Source: Eubacterium sp. CAG:180
GTDB lineage: Bacteria; Bacillota; Clostridia; Oscillospirales; Acutalibacteraceae
DNA length: 16,327 bases
Assembly: GCA_000432435.1 (NCBI GenBank)
Contig: HF993130.1
Location: forward strand, 101,897 to 118,223
Reading direction: 5' to 3'
The notes under the pieces were generated by a model. That model was not told the DNA's origin. It worked only from the letters and a program-made list of their open reading frames with translations, and did no database searches. Positions within the stretch are counted from its first letter, which is position 1. Each line of letters starts with the position of its first letter. The translations under genes were made by a program, and so were the position numbers. Below are positions 6,208 through 12,008 of this stretch, in pieces.

Positions 6208-6951
6208 TCATTTAGTCCTTTTGATTAGTTTATTATGTATAGCGGCGATAAGAAGAGTCAACAGCGCAAAAATCAATATGCCGAAAATAAGCAAAGCCGC
6301 TATAATTAAATATGAAAGTCCGATATTGAACGGCATATTTTTTGCAACGGTTTCCCATATAAATTCAGGATTGTAAAACGGATACGGATAATATGTAGGG
6401 TCGGAAAATCTTCCGCGCACTATTGAAAAAATCGAATAAACAAGCGGATAAATTCCCGACAGCCAAAAGCATTTTTTGCCTATTGCACGGTCGGTAAACG
6501 GGAAAAACCATACTATAAGCGCCGCCGGCGGCATTATCATATGGTAATACACCTGTATAAAGCTCGACATCGAATGAGCCGGCGTATCCCACTTGAAGGG
6601 CGGAGTAAGCCCCATTGGGATACCGGCGCAATATGTAATTCCGGCCACGAGAACATATACGGTAACAAGAGCACCAATATAAGGATTAAAGCCTATTTTC
6701 TCCGCCTTTTTAACTCCGAATATCGAAAGTGCCGCGCACAGGAAATACACATACGCAAAGAAATTTGACTGCACGGTAAAGTAAGACAGGATATTGTATT
6801 TACCGTAATCCACCGGGCTGTATTGCGGGTCGTACTCGTAGTGATAGCAACAAAGTCGATAGATAAACACAAAGAACCCGAAGAGAGCCAAAATCAAAAG
6901 CACCGTGCCGAGTAATTTACTCTTTGACGCCGAGCTGTGTTTTTCAGACAT
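6208..6951 (-). CDS. Pr6Pr-type integral membrane protein
   Basis: A 247-aa membrane protein with about six hydrophobic segments. The first is at about residues 14-33, the last is a long C-terminal one, and a short basic tail (HNKLIKRTK) follows. The pattern ILSYFTVQSNFFAYVYF after TM1, a TPPFKWDTPAHS-type loop, an HxxMP-like YYHMIMPPAALIVW helix and the PYPFYNP loop fit the Pr6Pr family of uncharacterised six-helix proteins. The start at 6951 is chosen because AGAGGGG lies 8 nt upstream; a longer form from 7002 would overlap the preceding gene and has no ribosome binding site. It lies 43 nt after the EEP-family gene on the same strand and is probably cotranscribed from the promoter at 8133-8161. 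Biochemical role unknown. Confidence 0.7.
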   Translation of the reverse strand: MSEKHSSASKSKLLGTVLLILALFGFFVFIYRLCCYHYEYDPQYSPVDYGKYNILSYFTVQSNFFAYVYFLCAALSIFGVKKAEKIGFNPYIGALVTVYVLVAGITYCAGIPMGLTPPFKWDTPAHSMSSFIQVYYHMIMPPAALIVWFFPFTDRAIGKKCFWLSGIYPLVYSIFSIVRGRFSDPTYYPYPFYNPEFIWETVAKNMPFNIGLSYLIIAALLIFGILIFALLTLLIAAIHNKLIKRTK

Positions 6952-6994
6952 AAGGAATGCCCCTCTCTTTATTCTGCGACCGAAAATCTCAAAT

Positions 6995-8080
6995 TCACCC
7001 ATTAAGCTTAAACGTCATATACACCGGATTGTGATCGGAATACTTAAATCCGAGATCGTAGACATCGCTGCCGGAAACGGTAACATTGTCTGAGACTATA
7101 AAGCCGTCAACAGTAAGGACAAATTGATTGTCGTTATACGGACCGTCCGCATTTCTGCATGACGGAACGGGTTTTTCCTCGTTAAACGGAGCTACCATAC
7201 TGAGATTGGTACCGTCAAACAGCGTCGGATCTACCGGCTGTGCCCAAGTATAGTCGGCACCGTCGATTCCGAATATTTTTCCGGAGTCGACGAGCAAATC
7301 CTTATTAAAGTCGCCGCCTGCGATACAATAATTGCCCTTTTCATACTCCGCCTGCATATCATTTATGAGCATATTTAGCTGCTCGGTGGCGATTGTGCCG
7401 TCGGAAGTGTATGCGGAAAGATGAAGCGTATACAGCACAAGCTCCTTATCGTTGCTGACGGAAACTCTTGATACCGAATAGCAACGGTCAAGGTCAACAA
7501 ATTTCATAAATCCGTCTTCGATAGGCAGACTGCGTCTGAGTCCGCTTTCAATATTGAATCTTGATAATGTGAGCATACCGGCATACGATTTTCCATGCGG
7601 CTTGCTGAGCGGATAGAATAGATACGGGCTGTCAAAATTCACGGTAAATGTAGAGTCATAACCCTCAAGCATATTTCTGAGAGCAGCCTCTTCGTCATAG
7701 TGATAGCTGCGAGTCGCATTTTTATCGACCTCTTCAATAAGGATGAAATCGGGAGATTCTGATTTAAGAAAATCCCCGACGCCGCTTATCACATTTTTGA
7801 CCGACTCCTCCGATTCAGCACGGCTTTGTGTACCGCCGTCCATAAAGAAGCCGAAATCGGGCGTATATGCCGCGAAGCCGATATTGTAGGATATGACCTT
7901 ATATTCCGTATCTACAAGAGCAGCATCACTCGTTGCATCGTTAATTTGCAAGGCTTGATTATCTTCAATTCTGTGATAATCAATCATAACATAGGCGACA
8001 TATCCCCCCACTATCAGAACCGCCGCAAGTAAAATAATTAAAATAACCTTAATAACCTTTTTTGCCTTAGCTGGCACCAC
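6995..8080 (-). CDS. Membrane-anchored endonuclease/exonuclease/phosphatase (EEP) family hydrolase
   Basis: A ~361-aa protein with an N-terminal basic stretch and one membrane segment (about residues 9-33), then an EEP domain, so the catalytic part probably faces outward. All core motifs are visible (approximate positions): SYNIGF (N66), LIEEVD (metal-binding Glu about 117), LHLSAY (catalytic His about 220), GGDFN (Asp257, Asn259), VDGFIVS and the terminal SDHNPV (Asp349-His350). EEP enzymes cleave phosphodiester or phosphomonoester bonds in nucleic acids, phospholipids or inositol phosphates with Mg2+; the substrate cannot be read from sequence. The start is a GTG: AAGAGG lies just upstream and three GTG codons (8086, 8080, 8077) compete, with 8080 or 8077 best spaced. 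It is followed by the Pr6Pr gene. Confidence 0.85.
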   Translation of the reverse strand: MVPAKAKKVIKVILIILLAAVLIVGGYVAYVMIDYHRIEDNQALQINDATSDAALVDTEYKVISYNIGFAAYTPDFGFFMDGGTQSRAESEESVKNVISGVGDFLKSESPDFILIEEVDKNATRSYHYDEEAALRNMLEGYDSTFTVNFDSPYLFYPLSKPHGKSYAGMLTLSRFNIESGLRRSLPIEDGFMKFVDLDRCYSVSRVSVSNDKELVLYTLHLSAYTSDGTIATEQLNMLINDMQAEYEKGNYCIAGGDFNKDLLVDSGKIFGIDGADYTWAQPVDPTLFDGTNLSMVAPFNEEKPVPSCRNADGPYNDNQFVLTVDGFIVSDNVTVSGSDVYDLGFKYSDHNPVYMTFKLNG

Positions 8081-8132
8081 AAGCACCTCTTTCTTGTTAT
8101 TTTGTAGAAAAATTAAAAGTAGACTGCTTTGA

Positions 8133-8161
8133 ATTATATCACTATTTCACATTATATTCAA
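8133..8161 (-). promoter_or_regulatory. Promoter of the EEP-Pr6Pr transcription unit
   Basis: Minus strand TTGAAT (8156-8161) and a perfect TATAAT (8133-8138) with a 17-bp spacer. The leader is about 45 nt, ending in an AAAGAGG ribosome binding site. Confidence 0.7.
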
Positions 8162-8246
8162 GACAAATAACAAAACAGACAAGCAATGTGGGCATTTTTA
8201 TACATAATATCCGTTTGTGTACAGAAAACGTCAACAATCGTGAAAA

Positions 8247-8571
8247 AAGGCTCTCTCCCGTTAGGACCTGCTACGAACGAGGGGAGTAGAGTGAGGGATT
8301 TAGTAGACTCCCTCAAAAAGGGAGATTCCCCACGGTGTGGTGAAATGTCACGAAGCGACAAAGGGGACTCTCTCCCGTCAGGATCTGGCTGTGAGCAACG
8401 CGAACAGACTGAGGGCTTAAATTAGGCTCCCTTGTAAAGGGAGCTGTCATCGAAGATGACTGAGGGATTAAAAAGCGAAGCACTTTCTTTTTGAAATCTA
8501 TTTTTTGAGAAAATCCCTCCGGCTTGCCTTAACGAGGCCCACCTCCCTTTACAAGGGAGGCTGTTTTCCGC
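8247..8571 (-). repeat. Modular dispersed repeat, right copy (block B), inverted relative to block A
   Basis: Read on the minus strand this block repeats the modules of 3176-3480 in the same order. They are: the CCTCCCTTGTAAAGGGAGG hairpin with the 36-bp core (8511-8546, identical to 3191-3226), the AAAAAATAGATTT linker, AATCCCTCAGTC with a CTCCCTTTACAAGGGAGCC hairpin, a CTGTTCGCGTTGCTCACAGCC module, a CCTGACGGGAGAG hairpin, a TGTCGCTTCG and CACACCGTGGGGAATC module, and a CTAACGGGAGAG end. It contains two extra modules relative to block A. Lying between the EEP promoter and the tRNA-Ser terminator, it fills an otherwise gene-free stretch of about 500 bp. Confidence 0.8.
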
Positions 8572-8585
8572 AAAAAGATGGACGA

Positions 8586-8602
8586 AGAGTTCGAGTCTCT
8601 CC
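8586..8602 (+). repeat. 17-bp match to the tRNA-Ser T arm, inverted
   Basis: AGAGTTCGAGTCTCTCC here is identical to the T-arm/acceptor part of tRNA-Ser(GCT), whose copy lies on the other strand at 8671-8687. It abuts the end of repeat block B and has no other tRNA sequence around it. It is either a relic of a tRNA 3' end or a recombination footprint. Confidence 0.55.
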
Positions 8603-8625
8603 AAACAAATTCATATATACAAAAA

Positions 8626-8660
8626 GAAAAAGCACAAAGGAAAAATCCTTGTGCTTTTTC
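8626..8660 (-). terminator. Intrinsic terminator of the tRNA-Ser unit
   Basis: A strong hairpin (AAAAAGCACAA-AGGA with TCCTTGTGCTTTTT, loop AAAA) immediately 3' of tRNA-Ser(GCT) on the minus strand, giving GTGCTTTTTC with a U tail. It is nearly symmetrical and could work in both directions. Confidence 0.8.
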
Positions 8661-8751
8661 TGGCGCAGAAGGAGAGACTCGAACTCTCGCGCCGGTTACC
8701 CGACCTACGCCCTTAGCAGGGGCGCCTCGTCACCAACTTGAGTACTTCTGC
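8661..8751 (-). tRNA. tRNA-Ser (anticodon GCT)
   Basis: A complete 91-nt class II tRNA with acceptor GCAGAAG paired to CTTCTGC, discriminator G, CCA encoded, a long variable arm, and anticodon loop CTGCTAA (GCT). Confidence 0.95.
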
Positions 8752-8781
8752 ATTGGTAGCGTCTATGACACTATTCGATTG

Positions 8782-8818
8782 TTAAAAGAGAGAGCGGAAA
8801 ATCCGCTTCCTCTTTTAA
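8782..8818 (-). terminator. Stem-loop between the two tRNA-Ser genes
   Basis: A long near-perfect inverted repeat (8782-8798 with 8802-8818; TTAAAAGAG ... CTCTTTTAA). On the minus strand it follows tRNA-Ser(TGA) by 1 nt and ends in CTCTTTTAA, so it may be a partial terminator or processing signal. Confidence 0.6.
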
Positions 8819-8819
8819 G

Positions 8820-8908
8820 TGGCGGAGAGAGTGGGATTCGAACCCACGGTACGTTGCCGTACGACGGTTTTCAAGACCGTTCCGTTATAACCACTTCGGT
8901 ATCTCTCC
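8820..8908 (-). tRNA. tRNA-Ser (anticodon TGA)
   Basis: A complete 89-nt class II tRNA with acceptor GGAGAGA paired to TCTCTCC, CCA encoded, and anticodon loop CTTGAAA (TGA). The variable arm is GTACGGCAACGTAC-like. It is first in the two-gene minus-strand unit. Confidence 0.95.
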
Positions 8909-8915
8909 GTATTAG

Positions 8916-8943
8916 GCGAAAACTATAATATCATAGTTTTCGC
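8916..8943. other. 11-bp-arm palindrome covering the tRNA-Ser promoter spacer and -10
   Basis: GCGAAAACTAT (8916-8926) and its complement ATAGTTTTCGC (8933-8943) flank a 6-bp centre. It overlaps the -10 box and most of the spacer, and also lies downstream of the purine phosphorylase gene on the same strand. It could be an operator or a terminator without a U-tract. Confidence 0.6.
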
Positions 8944-8953
8944 TTTGTGTCAA
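8925..8953 (-). promoter_or_regulatory. Promoter of the tRNA-Ser unit
   Basis: Minus strand perfect TTGACA (8948-8953) and TATTAT (8925-8930), spacer 17 bp, 16 bp before tRNA-Ser(TGA). Confidence 0.8.
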
Positions 8954-9003
8954 TGTTTTTTTGCTTTATAACGAGCTTTCGGAAGAAGATTTGCACCGTA
9001 AAA

Positions 9004-9816
9004 TCACAAATTCAGAAGTATCTCCGAAATGAGCTTTTGCATTTCGCGAGCCTTGAGTTTACCCGTGGTCAGCACCTCTTCCTCGCTTAACGGCTGTTTT
9101 AAAACTCCTGCCGCCATATTTGTAATAAGAGAAAAAGCGAGCACTTTAAATCCGCAATGATTGGCGGCTATTACCTCCGGAACGGTGGACATACCGACTG
9201 CGTCCGCTCCGAGTATACGAAATGCACGAATTTCCGCCGGTGTTTCATACGACGGCCCGAGGCAGCCGAGATATACGCCCTTTTTAAGGTCGGTACCCGT
9301 TTTTTCGGCACATGCTTCGGCAATTTCACGAAGTGACGGATTATATGCAAACGACATATCCGGGAAACGTGTGCCTACGCTGTCGTCATTTTTTCCCACG
9401 AGCGGATTTCTGCCCATAAAATTGATATGGTCGGTTATAAGCATAATATCCCCGGGTTTAAAGTCGAGATTAACTCCGCCGGCGGCATTGGTAAGTATCA
9501 GATTTTCCGCTCCGAGGGCACGCATAACTCTTATCGGCAATACGACTTTATCAAGCTCCCACCCCTCATAGCAGTGAAGCCTGCCCTGCATACAAATAAC
9601 GGGTTTTCCCGAAAGCCTGCCTACGATAAATCTGCCCTTGTGACCGGGAGCGGTCGATACGGCAAAGCCTTCAAGCTCGCCGTAATCTATATACACGGGG
9701 TTTTCGATTTTTTCGCCCATATCGCCGAGCCCCGAGCCCAAAACTATTGCTGTTTTCGGTATTTCGGTTATTTTCGACCTTATATAATCTGCGTTTCGCT
9801 CTATGATGTCAGCCAT
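9004..9816 (-). CDS. Purine-nucleoside phosphorylase (trimeric, 6-oxopurine type)
   Basis: A 270-aa cytosolic enzyme of the PNP/MTAP family that cleaves purine (deoxy)ribonucleosides with phosphate to give free base and (deoxy)ribose 1-phosphate. Motifs: VLGSGLG (Ser28, phosphate site), APGHKGRF (His59), MQGRLHCYEGW (Arg79, His81), LTNAAGG, GPSYETPAEIRAFR (Tyr190, Glu191), MSTVPEVIAANHCG (Met209) and ITNMAAG (Asn233). The Glu191/Asn233 pair at the base site is the 6-oxopurine (inosine/guanosine) signature. The position matching the 5'-hydroxyl-contact His of human PNP (His257) seems to be Glu245 here. The ATG lies inside the last codons of the upstream deaminase, with GAGGT upstream, so translation is coupled. 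It acts on the deaminase product. Assignment is firm; exact nucleoside preference is not. Confidence 0.93.
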   Translation of the reverse strand: MADIIERNADYIRSKITEIPKTAIVLGSGLGDMGEKIENPVYIDYGELEGFAVSTAPGHKGRFIVGRLSGKPVICMQGRLHCYEGWELDKVVLPIRVMRALGAENLILTNAAGGVNLDFKPGDIMLITDHINFMGRNPLVGKNDDSVGTRFPDMSFAYNPSLREIAEACAEKTGTDLKKGVYLGCLGPSYETPAEIRAFRILGADAVGMSTVPEVIAANHCGFKVLAFSLITNMAAGVLKQPLSEEEVLTTGKLKAREMQKLISEILLNL

Positions 9817-11107
9817 TTTTCTTTACCTCGCTTATAATTCTGCTCGCTGCGGCATTTACGGTGCTTTTGACCTTTTCAATATCAATCGTTGTGAATTCTC
9901 CGTCCTTATAAAGCACTCTTCCGTCCGCCATAGTCAGCACAACATCGGCACCGTCTGCGGCATACACAAGGTTATTTATCATATCGGTTTGCGGATACAT
10001 ATGCTCGCTTTCGATGTTTAAAACGCAAAGGTCAGCTTTGTACCCCGCTTTTATTGCACCGCTGTCCTCTCTGCCCTGTGCCTTGTAACCGTTTACGGTA
10101 GCCATTTTTAAAATATCGCGTTCGGAAACCACCGAGGCGTCGTTATGAAGACCTTTCGGCAAAAGCGCGCAAAGGAACATTTCCTTTATCATATTAAGAT
10201 TGTTGTTTGAGGCGACGCTGTCTGTACCTATTGCCACATTGACGCCGCTTTTTAAGAGCTTGTAGACATCGCATATACCGCTGCCGAGCTTCAGGTTACT
10301 CGCCGGGCACGTGGCTGCCGTCACGCCCTTTTCGCGTAAAAGCTCAATATCTCCGTCCTCAACCCAAACACAATGAGCCGCAGTTGTCGGCACGTCAAAA
10401 ACTCCGCATTCACAAAAGAGCTGCGTCGGAGTTAACGAGTACTTCGCCTTACATTCTTCGTGTTCCTTCTTCGTTTCAGACAGGTGTATGTGCGCCCTAA
10501 GCCCTCTCTCGCGGACCTTTTCGGCGAACTGCTCAATTATTGTTCTTCTGTTTGTATACTCGGCGTGCAGGCTCATATCTATTTTAAGTCTGCCGTCTGC
10601 GGCATTGTGAAACCGCTTTACTATATCTTCACTTTCGCGGAAGCTTTGCAGATTTTCAATATCGGTATCCTCAAAGCTCGTTATTGCGCGGCTGAAATTA
10701 CATTTAATACCGCTGTCAGTTACGGCTTTCGCGACATTTTCGGAAAAGAAATACATATCGGAAAAAGATACGGTTCCGTATCGGAGCATTTCGGCTATCG
10801 CAAGCATTGACGAATAATATGCGTCCTCGCCCTTTATTCTGTCCTCAAACGGAAAAACCTTTTCATTCAGCCAACGCTGAAGCGGCAGGTTTTCGGCATA
10901 GCCGCGCAAAAGTGTCATCGGCGAATGCGAATGTGCGTTTACAAAGCCGGGCATCAGCACCTTGCCGGTACCGTCGTATTCTTCGCCTTCATAATTTTCG
11001 GGACGGACGCTGCTCACATAAACAATTCTGTCGTCCTTTGTTTCCACGAACATTGATTTTACATAATCAAAGTTTTCATCAACAATACCGATATTTTTAA
11101 ATAACAT
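9809..11107 (-). CDS. mtaD: 5-methylthioadenosine/S-adenosylhomocysteine deaminase-type amidohydrolase
   Basis: A 432-aa amidohydrolase of the MtaD/TrzN-like group, with the usual N- and C-terminal beta-sandwich strands around a TIM barrel. Metal ligands: NAHSHSPMTLLRG (His59, His61), HIHLSE (His208) and GTDSVAS (Asp295). Putative substrate residues are Glu211, His245 (AAHCVW), Arg140 and His181. MSLHAEYT replaces the more usual HAPYT. The enzyme deaminates the 6-amino group of adenine nucleosides such as MTA, SAH or adenosine. The start at 11107 is set by AGAGGAG about 5 nt upstream. It overlaps the PNP gene by 8 bp, which fits a deaminate-then-phosphorolyse salvage route. No promoter is seen in the 45 bp before it; a strong terminator of the PPIase gene lies there instead. 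The precise substrate is inferred. Confidence 0.87.
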   Translation of the reverse strand: MLFKNIGIVDENFDYVKSMFVETKDDRIVYVSSVRPENYEGEEYDGTGKVLMPGFVNAHSHSPMTLLRGYAENLPLQRWLNEKVFPFEDRIKGEDAYYSSMLAIAEMLRYGTVSFSDMYFFSENVAKAVTDSGIKCNFSRAITSFEDTDIENLQSFRESEDIVKRFHNAADGRLKIDMSLHAEYTNRRTIIEQFAEKVRERGLRAHIHLSETKKEHEECKAKYSLTPTQLFCECGVFDVPTTAAHCVWVEDGDIELLREKGVTAATCPASNLKLGSGICDVYKLLKSGVNVAIGTDSVASNNNLNMIKEMFLCALLPKGLHNDASVVSERDILKMATVNGYKAQGREDSGAIKAGYKADLCVLNIESEHMYPQTDMINNLVYAADGADVVLTMADGRVLYKDGEFTTIDIEKVKSTVNAAASRIISEVKKNG

Positions 11108-11130
11108 AAAAGCTCCTCTTTGCATATTAC

Positions 11131-11154
11131 GAAAAAAGGGCGTTTTGCGCCCTT
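11131..11154 (-). terminator. Intrinsic terminator overlapping the PPIase stop codon
   Basis: AAGGGCG and CGCCCTT form a 7-bp GC-rich stem with a 5-nt loop, followed on the minus strand by six T (11132-11137). The stem includes two bases of the PPIase stop codon. It separates the PPIase gene from the mtaD-PNP pair by only 45 nt. Confidence 0.85.
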
Positions 11155-11752
11155 AATTCTCGACTATTTCTATTGTCTGTATTTTTACATCCTCTAACGG
11201 CTTGTTTTGGAAGAAATCCACCTTGACATTTGCTATATCGTCAACGACATCCATTCCCTCAAAGACCTGGCCGAATACCGTGTGATGATAATCGAGCCAC
11301 GGAGTACCGCCGTTGTTCTCGTATTCGCGCACAGCCTCGAGAGGGAAAAGCTTTTCCGAAGCGGTTTCAAGCTGATCAACAAGATCGTCGGAAACTGAAT
11401 CCGCCTGAACTATAAAGAACTGACTGCCGTTTGTATTGGGGCCTGCATTAGCCATGGAAAGCGCGCCTCTGAAATTGTGCAGCTCGCTTGAAAATTCATC
11501 GGCAAACGGCTTGCCCCAAATGCTCTCGCCGCCCGTTCCGGTACCCTTGGGGTCACCGCCCTGAATCATAAAATCCTTTATTACTCTGTGGAATATAAGT
11601 CCGTCATAGTACCCGTTTTCAGCGTGTGTAACAAAGTTTTCAACCGCTTTGGGTGCTTCCTCCGGGAAAAGTCTCACCTTAATATCGCCCTTGTCGGTCT
11701 TGATAACTGCTATTTTTTCGCCGACAGCCGGCATTTCTTTTTGCTTTAACAT
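11153..11752 (-). CDS. Cyclophilin-type peptidyl-prolyl cis-trans isomerase
   Basis: A 199-aa cytoplasmic cyclophilin catalysing cis-trans isomerisation of X-Pro bonds. No signal peptide is present. Active-site motifs: GLIFHRVIKDFMIQGGDP (Arg56, Phe61, Gln64 in family-equivalent roles), SMANAGPNTNGSQFFI, and YHHTVFGQVFEGMDVVD. An insert of about 40 residues (115-155) between QFFI and HTVFG makes it longer than minimal bacterial cyclophilins, a form I associate with clostridial homologues. The start at 11752 is supported by GGGAG about 9 nt upstream and by the promoter at 11829-11857; a longer frame reaching 11926 would begin upstream of that promoter and lacks conserved sequence. Its stop codon is part of the terminator stem. 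Confidence 0.9.
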   Translation of the reverse strand: MLKQKEMPAVGEKIAVIKTDKGDIKVRLFPEEAPKAVENFVTHAENGYYDGLIFHRVIKDFMIQGGDPKGTGTGGESIWGKPFADEFSSELHNFRGALSMANAGPNTNGSQFFIVQADSVSDDLVDQLETASEKLFPLEAVREYENNGGTPWLDYHHTVFGQVFEGMDVVDDIANVKVDFFQNKPLEDVKIQTIEIVEN

Positions 11753-11828
11753 TTGTTCCAACTCCCATAATACACTTATAAATTGCACCCGGTTTTCTCT
11801 GCGACAAATCGGATACATCATCAAGTTA

Positions 11829-11857
11829 ATAATATCACACAAACACGAAATCGGCAA
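11829..11857 (-). promoter_or_regulatory. Promoter of the PPIase gene
   Basis: Minus strand TTGCCG (11852-11857) and TATTAT (11829-11834), spacer 17 bp, giving a leader of about 70 nt. It is back to back with the promoter at 11920-11948. Confidence 0.55.
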
Positions 11858-11919
11858 TGAACAATTCCCCGAAAAGTGATAAACACCAAAGCGGTATTGT
11901 GTGCAAAACAGAATAATTG

Positions 11920-11948
11920 TTGACAAATACGGTTTGCGATAATATAAT
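11920..11948 (+). promoter_or_regulatory. Perfect-consensus promoter of the YtcJ-type amidohydrolase gene
   Basis: TTGACA (11920-11925) and TATAAT (11943-11948) with a 17-bp spacer. Transcription should begin near 11955, only a few bases before the left arm of an intrinsic terminator. Confidence 0.85.
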
Positions 11949-11958
11949 AATTTAAAGC

Positions 11959-11993
11959 AAAGAAGCGAGTTGTACAGCTCGCTTCTTTTTTAT
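11959..11993 (+). terminator. Leader terminator (attenuator) before the YtcJ-type gene
   Basis: An 11-bp perfect stem (11959-11969 with 11978-11988, arms AAAGAAGCGAG and CTCGCTTCTTT), an 8-nt loop containing TGTACA, and a T-tract TTTTTTATTT. It lies between the promoter and the AGGAG ribosome binding site at 11996-12000. Transcripts would be about 35-40 nt unless read through. No gene ends here on the plus strand, so it is not a 3' terminator. Confidence 0.75.
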
Positions 11994-12008
11994 TTAGGAG
12001 TGAAAAAT

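Noticed and set aside
8422..8604. 60-codon open frame in repeat block B (-)
   Set aside because: Same repeat-derived peptide as in block A; no ribosome binding site or independent coding signal.
11753..11926. 58-residue N-terminal extension of the PPIase
   Set aside because: It begins upstream of the likely promoter, has no cyclophilin sequence, and the internal ATG has a good ribosome binding site.
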